A stretch of DNA of 64,000 nucleotides from Streptomyces sp. M92. GTDB lineage: Bacteria > Actinomycetota > Actinomycetes > Streptomycetales > Streptomycetaceae. This document shows positions 34,242 through 43,500 of this stretch, piece after piece. The stretch spans positions 4,774,001-4,838,000 of the forward strand of contig NZ_CP101137.1 of the NCBI RefSeq assembly GCF_028473745.1, written 5' to 3'. Numbering within the stretch: position 1 is the stretch's first letter; each line of letters opens with the position of its first letter. The notes below the pieces were generated by a model. That model did not search any database, was not told the origin of the DNA, and saw only the letters and a program-made list of their open reading frames with translations. The position numbers were made by a program, and so were the translations under genes.

Positions 34242-35846
34242 TCAGTCGCGCAGCCACACCGCCGTGTCCCGCGGCAGCCGGCCGTCCCCGTCCAGGGGCC
34301 CGCTGCCCAGCAGGAGCGTGCCGTGCTCCGGCAGGGCGACCGGCCCCGGGGACAGGTTGACGACGCACGTCAGACCGCCGGGGCGGCGGAAGGAGAGGAC
34401 GCCGTCCGGCGCGGGCAGCCAGTCGAACGGACCGTCGCCGAAGCCGCCGGTGGTGCGCCGCAGGCGCAGCGCCTCGCGGTAGAGGGCGAGCATCGACGCC
34501 GGGTCGGTGCTCTGGCGGTCCGCGGCGTACGACGGCCAGCCCGCCGGCTGCGGCAGCCAGGGCTCCGTCTCCGAGCCGAAACCGCAGTACGGCGCGTCGG
34601 CCGACCACGGCAGCGGCACCCGGCAGCCGTCCCGGCCCGGATCGACGCCCCCGGAGCGGTGGTGCATCGGGTCCTGGATGCGGTCGAGCGGGACGTCGGC
34701 CTCGGGCAGACCGAGCTCCTCCCCCTGGTACAGGTAGACGGACCCGGGCAGGGCCAGCGTCAGCAGCGCGGCGGCCCGGGCGCGCCGCGTCCCGAGCGTC
34801 AGGTCGGTGGGCGTGCCGAAGGCCTTCTCGGCGAAGTCGAAGCCGGTGTCCTCGCGGCCGTACCGGGTGACGGTGCGGGTCACGTCGTGGTTGCACAGCA
34901 CCCAGGTGGCGGGGGCGCCGACGGGGGCGTGCTCGGCGAGCGTGTCGTCGATGGTGCGGCGCAGCCGGTCCGCGTCCCAGGGGCAGGACAGGAAGTTGAA
35001 GTTGAACGCGGTGTGCAGCTCGTCGGGGCGCAGGTAGCGGGCGAAACGTTCGGCGTCGGGCAGCCACACCTCGCCGACGAAGACACCACCGTACTCGTCG
35101 GCCACGGCCCGCCAGGAGCGGTAGATGTCGTGCAGTTCGTCCTGGTCGATGTAGGGGTGCGGGTCGACGCCCTCCTCGAAGTCCGCCAGCGCGGGGTCCT
35201 TGGCGAGCAGGGCGGCGGAGTCGATGCGTACGCCCGCCACCCCGCGCTCGAACCAGAAGCGCAGCACGTCCTCGTGCTCCTGGCGCACCTCGGGGTGGGC
35301 CCAGTTCAGGTCGGGCTGCTCCGGGGTGAACAGGTGGAGGTACCACTCGCCGTCCGGGACCCGGGTCCAGGTGCTGCCGGAGAACTGGGAGGGCCAGTTG
35401 TTGGGCGGCAGCTCGCCGTTCTCGCCGCGTCCGGGACGGAAGTGGAAGCGCTTGCGCTCCGCGCTGCCGGGGCCGGCGGCCAGCGCCGCCCGGAACCAGG
35501 CGTGCTGGTCGGAGACGTGGTTGGGGACGATGTCGACGATGGTGCGGATGCCCAGCTCCCGCGCCTCGGCGATCAGCTTCTCGGCCTCGCCGAGGGTGCC
35601 GAAGGCCGGGTCGATGGTGCGGTAGTCGGCGACGTCGTAGCCGCCGTCGACGAGCGGCGAGACGTACCAGGGGGTGAACCACACGGCGTCCACGCCGAGT
35701 TCGGCGAGGTAGGGCAGTCTCGCCCTCACGCCCGCGAGGTCACCGGTGCCGTCGCCGTCGCCGTCGGCGAAACTGCGGGGGTACACCTGGTAGATGACGG
35801 CGTCGCGCCACCAGTCGGCGGTGCGGTGCGAGTTGGGGGCTGCCAC
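34242..35846 (-). CDS. GH13 alpha-glucosidase
   Basis: A 534-residue cytoplasmic glycoside hydrolase of family 13. The (beta/alpha)8 barrel carries the nucleophile Asp209 (AGVRIDSAALL), acid/base Glu259 (GVFVGEVWLPD) and stabiliser Asp321 (WVLCNHDVTRT), with region I IVPNHVSDQHAW. It resembles bacterial alpha-glucosidases and oligo-1,6-glucosidases that cleave short imported malto- or nigero-oligosaccharides to glucose. GTG 35846 has AAGGA 7 nt upstream. It ends the transporter operon 120 nt after MalG, so it processes what the ABC system imports. Confidence 0.92.
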   Translation of the reverse strand: MAAPNSHRTADWWRDAVIYQVYPRSFADGDGDGTGDLAGVRARLPYLAELGVDAVWFTPWYVSPLVDGGYDVADYRTIDPAFGTLGEAEKLIAEARELGIRTIVDIVPNHVSDQHAWFRAALAAGPGSAERKRFHFRPGRGENGELPPNNWPSQFSGSTWTRVPDGEWYLHLFTPEQPDLNWAHPEVRQEHEDVLRFWFERGVAGVRIDSAALLAKDPALADFEEGVDPHPYIDQDELHDIYRSWRAVADEYGGVFVGEVWLPDAERFARYLRPDELHTAFNFNFLSCPWDADRLRRTIDDTLAEHAPVGAPATWVLCNHDVTRTVTRYGREDTGFDFAEKAFGTPTDLTLGTRRARAAALLTLALPGSVYLYQGEELGLPEADVPLDRIQDPMHHRSGGVDPGRDGCRVPLPWSADAPYCGFGSETEPWLPQPAGWPSYAADRQSTDPASMLALYREALRLRRTTGGFGDGPFDWLPAPDGVLSFRRPGGLTCVVNLSPGPVALPEHGTLLLGSGPLDGDGRLPRDTAVWLRD

Positions 35847-35966
35847 GTGGCGGTCCTTTCGGGCAGGTCGGATCTTCGCCGCCGGCCCGGACAGGGCGGG
35901 GCGTCGGACGGGCCGGCGGCGAAGGCTGACGGGGACGGAGCCGGGGAAGGGGCGGCGCGGGGCGCC

Positions 35967-36842
35967 TCAGCCCTTGAGCCCGCCGGCGGTGAGTCCGCTC
36001 ATGATGTTGCGCTGGAAGATCAGGAAGATGATCAGGGTCGGCAGCGAGGCCATGGTGAGCGCGGCGATCAGCACGTTGACGGGCACACCGTTGGACAGCG
36101 AGTAGATGCCGACGTTCAGGGTCTGCTTGGCCGGGTCCGGCAGCGTCAGCATGGGCCAGAGGAAGTCCTTCCAGACGCCCACGATCGCGAAGATGGACAC
36201 CACGCCGAGGATCGGCCGGGAGATGGGCAGGACGATCGACCACAGGGTGCGCATCGGCGAGGCGCCGTCCATGGACGCGGCGTCCAGCAGCTCCCTCGGG
36301 ATCGAGTCGAAGAACCGCTTCAGCAGGAAGATGTTGAAGGCGTTGGTCACCGAGGGCAGCCAGATCGCCCACGGGGTGTTCAGCAGGTTGCGCTCGAAGA
36401 CCGGCACGTCCAGCACCGTCAGGTACTGCGGCACGACCAGCACGGTCGCCGGGATCATCAGCGTCGCCAGCATCATGCCGAGGATGGCCTTGCCGAAGAC
36501 CGGGCGGAGCTTGGACAGCGAGTACGCCGCCGCCACGTCCAGCACCAGCTGGAAGGCGAGCGCGCCGAACGCGTAGTAGAGCGTGTTGCCCAGCAGCCCG
36601 GCCAGGTCCATGACGGTCCAGGCCTGGGAGTAGTTGTCGGGCTGGAAGGACTCGGGGACCAGCGTCGGCGGGGTCGCGACCGCTTCCTGGGTGTCCTTGA
36701 AACCGCTGGAGACCATCCAGTACATCGGGCCGAGGAAGACCACGGTGAACACCGTGACGACCAGGGCGAACGTCAGCCAGTACAGGCGTTTGCCGCGCGG
36801 CCGGGCGAGCTGGGCCGGCGAGATGAGCGTGCGTGTGGACAT
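35967..36842 (-). CDS. Carbohydrate ABC permease, MalG type
   Basis: A 291-residue membrane permease with six predicted helices. The cytoplasmic EAA loop that docks the ATPase reads ELLDAASMDGASPMRTLW near residue 190. It forms a heterodimer with the MalF-like protein encoded just upstream (17-nt gap). The operon lacks its own ATPase, as is common in Streptomyces, where the shared MsiK protein energises many sugar importers. The start at ATG 36842 follows GGGGGAA. Confidence 0.93.
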   Translation of the reverse strand: MSTRTLISPAQLARPRGKRLYWLTFALVVTVFTVVFLGPMYWMVSSGFKDTQEAVATPPTLVPESFQPDNYSQAWTVMDLAGLLGNTLYYAFGALAFQLVLDVAAAYSLSKLRPVFGKAILGMMLATLMIPATVLVVPQYLTVLDVPVFERNLLNTPWAIWLPSVTNAFNIFLLKRFFDSIPRELLDAASMDGASPMRTLWSIVLPISRPILGVVSIFAIVGVWKDFLWPMLTLPDPAKQTLNVGIYSLSNGVPVNVLIAALTMASLPTLIIFLIFQRNIMSGLTAGGLKG

Positions 36843-36859
36843 CGTCGGATTCCCCCGGC

Positions 36860-37819
36860 CTACTCGTTCTCGGCGCGGTTGAGCTTCACGTACGCCGCCG
36901 AGAAACCGGCGAGCAGCACGAGGAGCAGCAGACCGAGGGCCGCCGCGGCGCCGTAGTCGTTGAAGTTGAAGGCGTACTGGTAGATCAGGTAGACGACCGT
37001 CGTGGTCGAGCCCTCGGGGCCGGCACCGCCGGTGAGCAGGAAGGGCTCCACGAAGACCTGCATGGTGGCGATGATCTGCATCAGCAGCAGCAGCGACAGG
37101 ATCAGCCGCGTCTGCGGGATCGTCACGTGCCAGATCTTGCGGAGGAGGCCGGCCCCGTCCAGTTCCGCCGCCTCGTACAGCTCCCCGGGGATGCCCTGGA
37201 GCGCGGCGAGGTAGATGAGGGCCGCGCCGCCCATGTTCATCCAGGTCGACGCGATCACCACGGAGAGCATGGAGAGGTCGGGGTCCTGCAGCCACTGCTG
37301 CTCGGGCAGACCCACGGTGCCGAACAACTCGTTGAGCAGGCCGTAGCCGGGGTCGTACAGGTACTTGAAGAGCAGGACGGCGGCGACCGGCGGCAGCATC
37401 ACCGGCAGGTACACCAGCAGCCGCAGGTACCCCTTGCCGTGCCTCAGTTCGTTGATGACGAGCGCGACGACGAACGGCACCGCGAAGCCGAAGACCAGGG
37501 CCAGCACGGTGAACAGCAGGGTGTTGCGCCAGGCCTGCCAGAAGGCCGGGTCGTTGAGGACCGTGCGCAGGTTGTCCAGGCCGACCCAGGAGACCTCGCC
37601 CTGCTCCGTCTTCTGGAAGGCGAGGAAGAACTCCCGGACCATCGGGTACCAGGAGAAGAACGCGAAGCAGAGGACCGCGCCGATCAGGAAGCCGTGCGCG
37701 GTGAGGTTGCGCTTCAGGCTCCGGGCGAAGGACCCGCCGGGCGGGGGCGGGCCGTCCGGCGGCGGCTGGGCGTGGCGGGCTCTCGCCGCCTTGCTCGGGG
37801 TGAGGCTGGGGGCGGACAT
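36860..37819 (-). CDS. Carbohydrate ABC permease, MalF type
   Basis: A 319-residue permease with six helices after a Pro-rich cytoplasmic N-terminus (PPPDGPPPPGG). The EAA loop reads ELYEAAELDGAGLLRKIW near residue 215. It pairs with the MalG-like permease and receives sugar from the lipoprotein encoded 67 nt upstream. The large MalF periplasmic loop of enteric bacteria is absent, as usual in Gram-positives. Confidence 0.93.
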   Translation of the reverse strand: MSAPSLTPSKAARARHAQPPPDGPPPPGGSFARSLKRNLTAHGFLIGAVLCFAFFSWYPMVREFFLAFQKTEQGEVSWVGLDNLRTVLNDPAFWQAWRNTLLFTVLALVFGFAVPFVVALVINELRHGKGYLRLLVYLPVMLPPVAAVLLFKYLYDPGYGLLNELFGTVGLPEQQWLQDPDLSMLSVVIASTWMNMGGAALIYLAALQGIPGELYEAAELDGAGLLRKIWHVTIPQTRLILSLLLLMQIIATMQVFVEPFLLTGGAGPEGSTTTVVYLIYQYAFNFNDYGAAAALGLLLLVLLAGFSAAYVKLNRAENE

Positions 37820-37886
37820 CGTCGCTCCTCGGTACTGATCTCATGGGCCCCGGGGGGCGGTGCGGCCCGCCCCCCGAGGGAGCCGG

Positions 37887-39302
37887 TCACTGCGTGGCCA
37901 GAACCTGGTTGACCTGCTGCTCGGCCGTGTCGAGCAACTTGTCGATGTCGGCGTCCTCGTTGGTCAGGATGCCGGACATCACGTTGTCCAGGACCTTGTA
38001 GACCTCCTGCGCCTTCGGCGGCTCGGCCTTGCCCGGGACCGGGGAGTCCATGAACGGCTTGAAGTTCTCGACCGGCATGGTGGCGTGCTCGATGCGGGCC
38101 GCGTCGTCCTTCTTCTTCGACTCGTTCAGCCAGAAGTTGGGCTGCGGGAGGCCGACCGGCAGGTCGTCCTTCTTCTTGCGCTCCCAGTTGAACTGTCCCT
38201 CGCCGACGGTGAGGTTCTGGAAGTCGAGCCAGGCGACGGCGGCCTTGATCTTGTCGGAGGAGATACCCTTCTTGATCATGTAGCTGTTGCCGCCGGCGAG
38301 GGTGTTCTTTCCGCCGGGGATCGGCGCCATCCCGAAGTTCTCGTAGTCGGCGCCGAGCTGCTGCACCATGTACGTGATGTCGTCGGGCGCGGCGAGGAAC
38401 ATGCCGAGCTTGTCAGTGGCGATCTGCTTCTGCAGGTCGCCCCACTTGAGCAGCTGGGTCTTGCCCATGCTGTCGTCCTCCCAGCGCATCGCGTGGAGGT
38501 TCTCGGCGACCTGCTTGCCCAGCTCGTCGTTGAACGCCGCCTTCCTGCCGCTCGCGTCGACGACGTCGCCGCCGAGGCTGTACATCTGGGCGGTGAAGTG
38601 CCAGCCGCCGGTGTTGCCCGCGCTGTACTCGCCGAAGCCGGCGATGCCGTCGCCGAGGTCGGAGATCTTCTTGGCGGCGGCGCGGACCTCGTCCCAGGTG
38701 CGCGGCGGGTTGTCCGGGTCGAGTCCGGCCTGCTCGAAGAGGCTGCGGTTGATCAGCAGGCCCATCGTGTAGTTGCTGGTCGGCAGGCCGTACAGCTTGT
38801 CCTCGTGCTTGAGCTGGCCGAGGACGTCCGGGTCGATGTCCTCGAGGGCGGGGACCGTCTTGTCGTTGACGTACGCGGTGATGTCCTCGGCGCCGTCGTG
38901 GTCCAGTACCTGGGGCAGGTCGGTGAAGTACGTGAAGAAGACGTCGGGCTGCGACTTGGCCTTCAGCATCGCGGTGAATCGCGGGGGTTCCAGGCACTGA
39001 CCGGGGGTGGAGCGGCCGTCGATGGTCACGTTGGGGTACTTCTCGTTGAATTCGGCGACGTCCTCCTTCCACTCCTTCAGCTCGGCCGCCTTCGCCGCCG
39101 GGGGCATGCAGTCGATGGTGATGGTCACCTTGGTCTTCGGGTCCAGCGGAGCGGCCGGGTCGGAGGACCCGCTCCCGCCTTCGGAACCGCCGCCGTCGTC
39201 GCTGCTGCTCGTGCCGCAGGCGGCCAGGGCGGTCAGCGTGAGGGCGGAGACGAGCGTGATGGCGCCGGCACGACGGGTACGGCGGAACCGAGCACTTCTC
39301 AT
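37887..39302 (-). CDS. Sugar-binding lipoprotein of the ABC importer
   Basis: A 471-residue extracellular solute-binding protein of family 1. The signal peptide ends in the lipobox LTALAAC (Cys29), followed by a Ser/Gly/Asp linker. The mature part has two lobes, with motifs such as YGLPTSNYTMGLLINRSLFE and PPRTWDEVRAAAKKISDLG. It is anchored in the outer membrane leaflet and delivers oligosaccharide to the MalFG-like permeases. ATG 39302 follows AAGGGGA. By context the ligand is likely a glucan fragment released by the GH87 enzyme. Confidence 0.93.
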   Translation of the reverse strand: MRSARFRRTRRAGAITLVSALTLTALAACGTSSSDDGGGSEGGSGSSDPAAPLDPKTKVTITIDCMPPAAKAAELKEWKEDVAEFNEKYPNVTIDGRSTPGQCLEPPRFTAMLKAKSQPDVFFTYFTDLPQVLDHDGAEDITAYVNDKTVPALEDIDPDVLGQLKHEDKLYGLPTSNYTMGLLINRSLFEQAGLDPDNPPRTWDEVRAAAKKISDLGDGIAGFGEYSAGNTGGWHFTAQMYSLGGDVVDASGRKAAFNDELGKQVAENLHAMRWEDDSMGKTQLLKWGDLQKQIATDKLGMFLAAPDDITYMVQQLGADYENFGMAPIPGGKNTLAGGNSYMIKKGISSDKIKAAVAWLDFQNLTVGEGQFNWERKKKDDLPVGLPQPNFWLNESKKKDDAARIEHATMPVENFKPFMDSPVPGKAEPPKAQEVYKVLDNVMSGILTNEDADIDKLLDTAEQQVNQVLATQ

Positions 39303-39332
39303 GGGTGGTCCCCTTCGGGCATGAACGTGGAA

Positions 39333-39364
39333 GGCGCCCCACCGCCGATGCGTTGTGGGGCGCC
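39333..39364 (-). terminator. Hairpin between lacI and the sugar-binding protein gene
   Basis: Perfect 10-bp arms GGCGCCCCAC (39333-39342) and GTGGGGCGCC (39355-39364) with a 12-nt loop. On the minus strand it follows the lacI stop by 100 nt and precedes the lipoprotein start by 30 nt. It could end lacI transcription or attenuate read-through into the importer operon. Confidence 0.55.
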
Positions 39365-39464
39365 GCTCACTCAACCACCGTGAACAAGTGAACGCAATAT
39401 CTCACGCTGATTTCGTAATTGCTCGACAGTTCGCCGTAGATGTTGAGAACCGATTGAGCGCCGG

Positions 39465-40466
39465 TTACTTGACGGCCGCTTGTGCGGTGGAGCCGCGGAC
39501 GACGAGTTCCGGTTCGAAGAGCAGCTCCCGGTGCGGGACTTCGGTGCCCTGGATCTGGGCGCAGAGGAGGTCGACGGCGGCGCGTCCCATGGCCTCGATG
39601 GGCTGGCGGACGGTGGTGAGGGGTGGTTCGGTGCAGGTCATGAAGGCGGAGTCGTCGTAGCCGACGACGGAGATGTCGTGGGGTACGGCCAGTGAGCGCC
39701 GACGAGCGGCGCGTACGGCGCCGAGGGCGAGGGGGTCGCTGGCGCAGATGATGCCGGTGACGCCGCGGTCGATGAGGCGGGAGGCGGCTGCCTGGCCGCC
39801 CTCCAGGGAGAACATCGAGCGCTCCACGAACTCCTCGGCCATCGAGCCGCCCGCGGCCTGTACGGCGGCCCGGAGCCTGCGCAGGGAGGGGATGTGGTCG
39901 CCCGGGCCCAGCACCAGGCCGATGCGTTGGTGCCCGAGGGAGACCAGGTGTCGCCAGGACTGCTCGACGGCGACGGCGTCGTCGCAGGCGATGCACGGGA
40001 AGTCGAGGTCCGGGATGGAGGCGTTGATCAGGACGACCGGGATGTTGCGCTCGGCGAGCAGCCGGTAGTGGTCGTGCGGGGCGTCGGCCTGGGCGAACAG
40101 CCCGCCGGCGAAGACGACCCCGGAGACCTGCTGCTGGAGCAGCAACTCGACGTAGTCGGCCTCGGAGACGCCGCCCTTGGTCTGCGTGCACAGCACCGGC
40201 GTCAGCCCCTGCTGGGCCAGCGCACCGCCGATGACCTCGGCGAACGCCGGGAAGATCGGGTTCTGGAGCTCGGGCAGGACCAGCCCCACCAGACGCGCCC
40301 GCTCGCCCCGCAGCTGGGTCGGCCGCTCGTAGCCCAGCACGTCCAGCGCGCTCAGCACGGACTGCCGGGTCGCCTCCGAAACCCCCGGTTTGTCGTTGAG
40401 GACCCGGCTGACCGTGGCCTCGCTGACCCCAACCTTCTTCGCTACTTGAGCAAGTCGTCGCGTCAC
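39465..40466 (-). CDS. LacI-family repressor, copy 1
   Basis: A 333-residue repressor. The N-terminal helix-turn-helix VAKKVGVSEATVSRVLNDK and hinge region precede a periplasmic-binding-like sensor domain. It sits between the GH87 gene and the importer operon, all on one strand, and probably represses both until a glucan oligosaccharide binds. The start is GTG 40466. A -10-like TAGTCT lies 7 nt before it, so the message may be leaderless. A second copy at 45072-46082 is almost identical except for residues about 188-212 and a three-residue indel. Confidence 0.93.
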   Translation of the reverse strand: MTRRLAQVAKKVGVSEATVSRVLNDKPGVSEATRQSVLSALDVLGYERPTQLRGERARLVGLVLPELQNPIFPAFAEVIGGALAQQGLTPVLCTQTKGGVSEADYVELLLQQQVSGVVFAGGLFAQADAPHDHYRLLAERNIPVVLINASIPDLDFPCIACDDAVAVEQSWRHLVSLGHQRIGLVLGPGDHIPSLRRLRAAVQAAGGSMAEEFVERSMFSLEGGQAAASRLIDRGVTGIICASDPLALGAVRAARRRSLAVPHDISVVGYDDSAFMTCTEPPLTTVRQPIEAMGRAAVDLLCAQIQGTEVPHRELLFEPELVVRGSTAQAAVK

Positions 40467-40479
40467 ATGTGCAAGACTA

Positions 40480-40505
40480 GCGCAAGTCTCGCAAGAGACT
40501 TGCGC
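40480..40505. promoter_or_regulatory. Operator upstream of lacI copy 1
   Basis: GCGCAAGTCTC (40480-40490) and GAGACTTGCGC (40495-40505) are perfect inverted arms around GCAA. The half-site CGCAAG appears three times. The site overlaps the likely promoter of lacI copy 1, consistent with autoregulation, and lies in the 74-bp gap after the GH87 gene. Confidence 0.7.
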
Positions 40506-40540
40506 CAGTCGTCAACCTGTCCGACAAGGTCAGAGCAGGT

Positions 40541-43500
40541 CTAGGGATTGCGAACGATCTTGAACGTGGACGTCGTGTTCCTGATGTCCACGGCGTTGTC
40601 CTCGAGCGTCAGGTTGTTGAAGACGACCTCGCCGACCGCCGGACCCTCCCCGGCCTCCGGCATCTCGTTGGCCCACAGCCCGAAGCCGGACTTGGCGTCG
40701 AACGCGTCACCGCTCTTGCGCGCGCCGGAGACCGTGACGTCGGTGAAGACCGTGTCCTTGATCGGGTACTGGGGCTGACCTCCCACGTAGTCCGTCTGGA
40801 ACATGATGCCGCTGTAGGTCGGGTCGACGATGTCCACGTCGTTGACCCGGATGCCCTGGAACACCTCGGACGCCGAGAACACCCAGATGCCCGGGAAGGT
40901 CTGATTGCCCCAGAAGTGCCCGCCGGCCCGGACGATCGAGATGTTCTCGAAGGTCGTCGGATCGGTGCCGAAGCCGTTCATCGGGTAGCCGAAGTCCAGC
41001 GAGCTGATGGTGATGCCGGAGTAGACCAGGGTGTCGGCGATGTGGATGTTGCGAAAGGTGTTGTTGTAGCCGCCGTACACGGCCAGCCCCGCCGCGCGCC
41101 AGGTCAGTGTCGACGTCAGGTTCTCGTAGAGGTTGTTCTTCATGTCCGCGCCGCCCGCGTCGATCGCCGAGAAGAGCGCGAAGCTGTCGTCACCGGTGGC
41201 CCGGGCGTCGTTGTTGGAGACGAGGTTGTCGGTCGAGCCGTTGGTCATGTTGACGGCGTCGGCGAACGTGTTGCGGATCCGGGAGTTCTTGATCGTGACC
41301 CGGTCCGTGTTGGCGCCCCAGTACAGGCACACCATGTGCTCGTTCCAGATGTTGTCGATCACGATGTCCGACACGTTGGAGAAGTCGAACACCTTGCCCG
41401 GCCCGTCGATGCGGGTGGTGTAGTTGCCGAAGTAGGCGAAGTTCGCGAACGACGAACCCTTCGCGCTCGCGTCGGCCCGGAAGCCGACGTCGGTGTTGTC
41501 CTGCGTCGTGGGCGCGTGGAACTGCGTGAACCACGGTCCCGCGCCGACCACCTCGACCGCCTTGCCGTACACCTGGAACTTGCTCGACGTCTGGTAGTCG
41601 CCGGGCGGCAGGTACACGCCGACGAGCTTGCCCGTGGAGTCCATCCGGACCCGGTCGAGCGCGTTCTGCACGTCCTGGTGGGTGAATCCGGCGGGCACCG
41701 CGTACGCCGCCGGGTCCGGGTTGGCCACCGGCGCGACCTGCTCCAGGTTGACGAAGTCGATCGCGTAGTCGGTGGTGTTCGCGGCGTCCTTCTGCAACCG
41801 GATCCTGCTCCCCGCCGGGACGGTCTCGCCCAGCATGATGTGCGCCTCGTCGTAGATGTGCCGCGGCGCGCCCGCGCTCGGCGAGTTGCCGGGGGAGGCC
41901 TCGGCGCCGTAGAGCCAGGCGTACTTCGAGGTGAGCGGCAGCGCCTTCTTCATGACGCCGTCGACGTACACGTTGATCGTGGAGTCGATGCCGCCGCCGC
42001 CCGGGGCGTCCGGGATCGAGAAGCGGGTCACCAGGGTGTTGGTCTCGGCCCGGGTGGTGAACTCGACGTACTCACCGGTCTCGTCGAGGTGCACGGCCTT
42101 GCGCCCGGACGCCTCTCCCGCGATGTCGCCGATGGTCCGGTTGGGACCGACCACCTGCGCGCCGCCGCCGGCGGTCCCGTCCTCCGCCTCGTACATGTCG
42201 TACGGCATGCCGGCGCCGCGCCCGACGAACAGCGGCTGCGTGGAGGTGTTGTTCTCCCGCTTGACCGGCAGCTCGTTCGCGTCGCCGGCGACCTCGGCCT
42301 TCAGGGTGTACGAGCCGTTGGCGGCCTTCCAGGTGCCGAGGCTCACCGCGGGGCTGGTCGAACCGGCGGCGATGACGCCGTCGTGCGCGCCGGTCAGCGT
42401 CTTGACGGTGGCGCCCTCGGAGTCGAGGAGGCTCAGCCTCACCTCGTGGCCGCCGCCCGCCGAGTCCTGGGTGCCCTGGTTCCTCAGCGCGACCTTGAAG
42501 GTCACGTCGTCACCGGCGGCCGGGCTGCTGGGTGACGTGGTGACCGTGGCGGCCACCAGGTCGGAGCTCCGGACCGGCTTGACCACCAGCGGCTCGGGCC
42601 GGGTGTGGGTGTTGTTGGACTCGTTCTGCTCGGTGATCGCCTCCGCCGCGTCGGCGACCGCGCTCAGCTCGTACGACCCGGCGTCCCGGGCCCCGACGGA
42701 GGCACTGACCGTCTCCTCGGCACCGGCCTTGAGCGCGCCCACCGCCGCGGTGGCGACCTCCGTGTCGCCCAGGCGCACGACGACCTCGCCCGCCGGGGCG
42801 TCGGCCGCACCGCTGTTGCGGACGGTGGCGGACACGGTGATCTCGTCCGACTCCACCGGCGAGGCGGGCGAGGTGGTCAGCTTCGTCACCTCCAGGTCGG
42901 GGTTGGGCGCGGGCGTGCCGATCACCTGGAACTCGGCGATCTGCCCGGCCGTCGCCCCGCTGTTGGCGGTGAACCTGAGCCGCACGTCGGCGACCCGCTC
43001 ACCGACCGGTACGGACACGCTGTTGCCGCCGCTCGCCGGGTCGAAGACGTAGTCCTTCGCGGCGACGAGGCCGGCGAAGCCGGACGCGTCCTGCTCGCGG
43101 CCGAGCACCTCGATCCGCTGGGTGCGCTTCGACCAGCTGGTGTCGGGGTTGAGCTTGAGGACGACGCGGTCGACGTCCGCGTTGGCGCCCAGCTTCAGGG
43201 TGAGCGTGTTGGGATAGCTGTTCGCGGCGCCCTCCCAGTAGGTGGACGTGTTGTTGTCGTTGGCGTTCTCGGCGGCGTAGGTGTGGATGACGGAGGAGGC
43301 GCTGATCGGTTTACCGACGGCCATGTTGGAGCCGTCCCCGGTGCCGGTGCGGGTCACGGAGTTGCTGTCGGCCGACTGGTTGCCGGCCGCGTCCTTGGCC
43401 CGCACGAAGTAGGTCACGTTCGCGGACGCGGGCTGGGTGTCGGTGTAGGTGGTCACGTCACCGGCGACGCTCTTGCGCAGCCGGTTGTCGGCGTAGACGT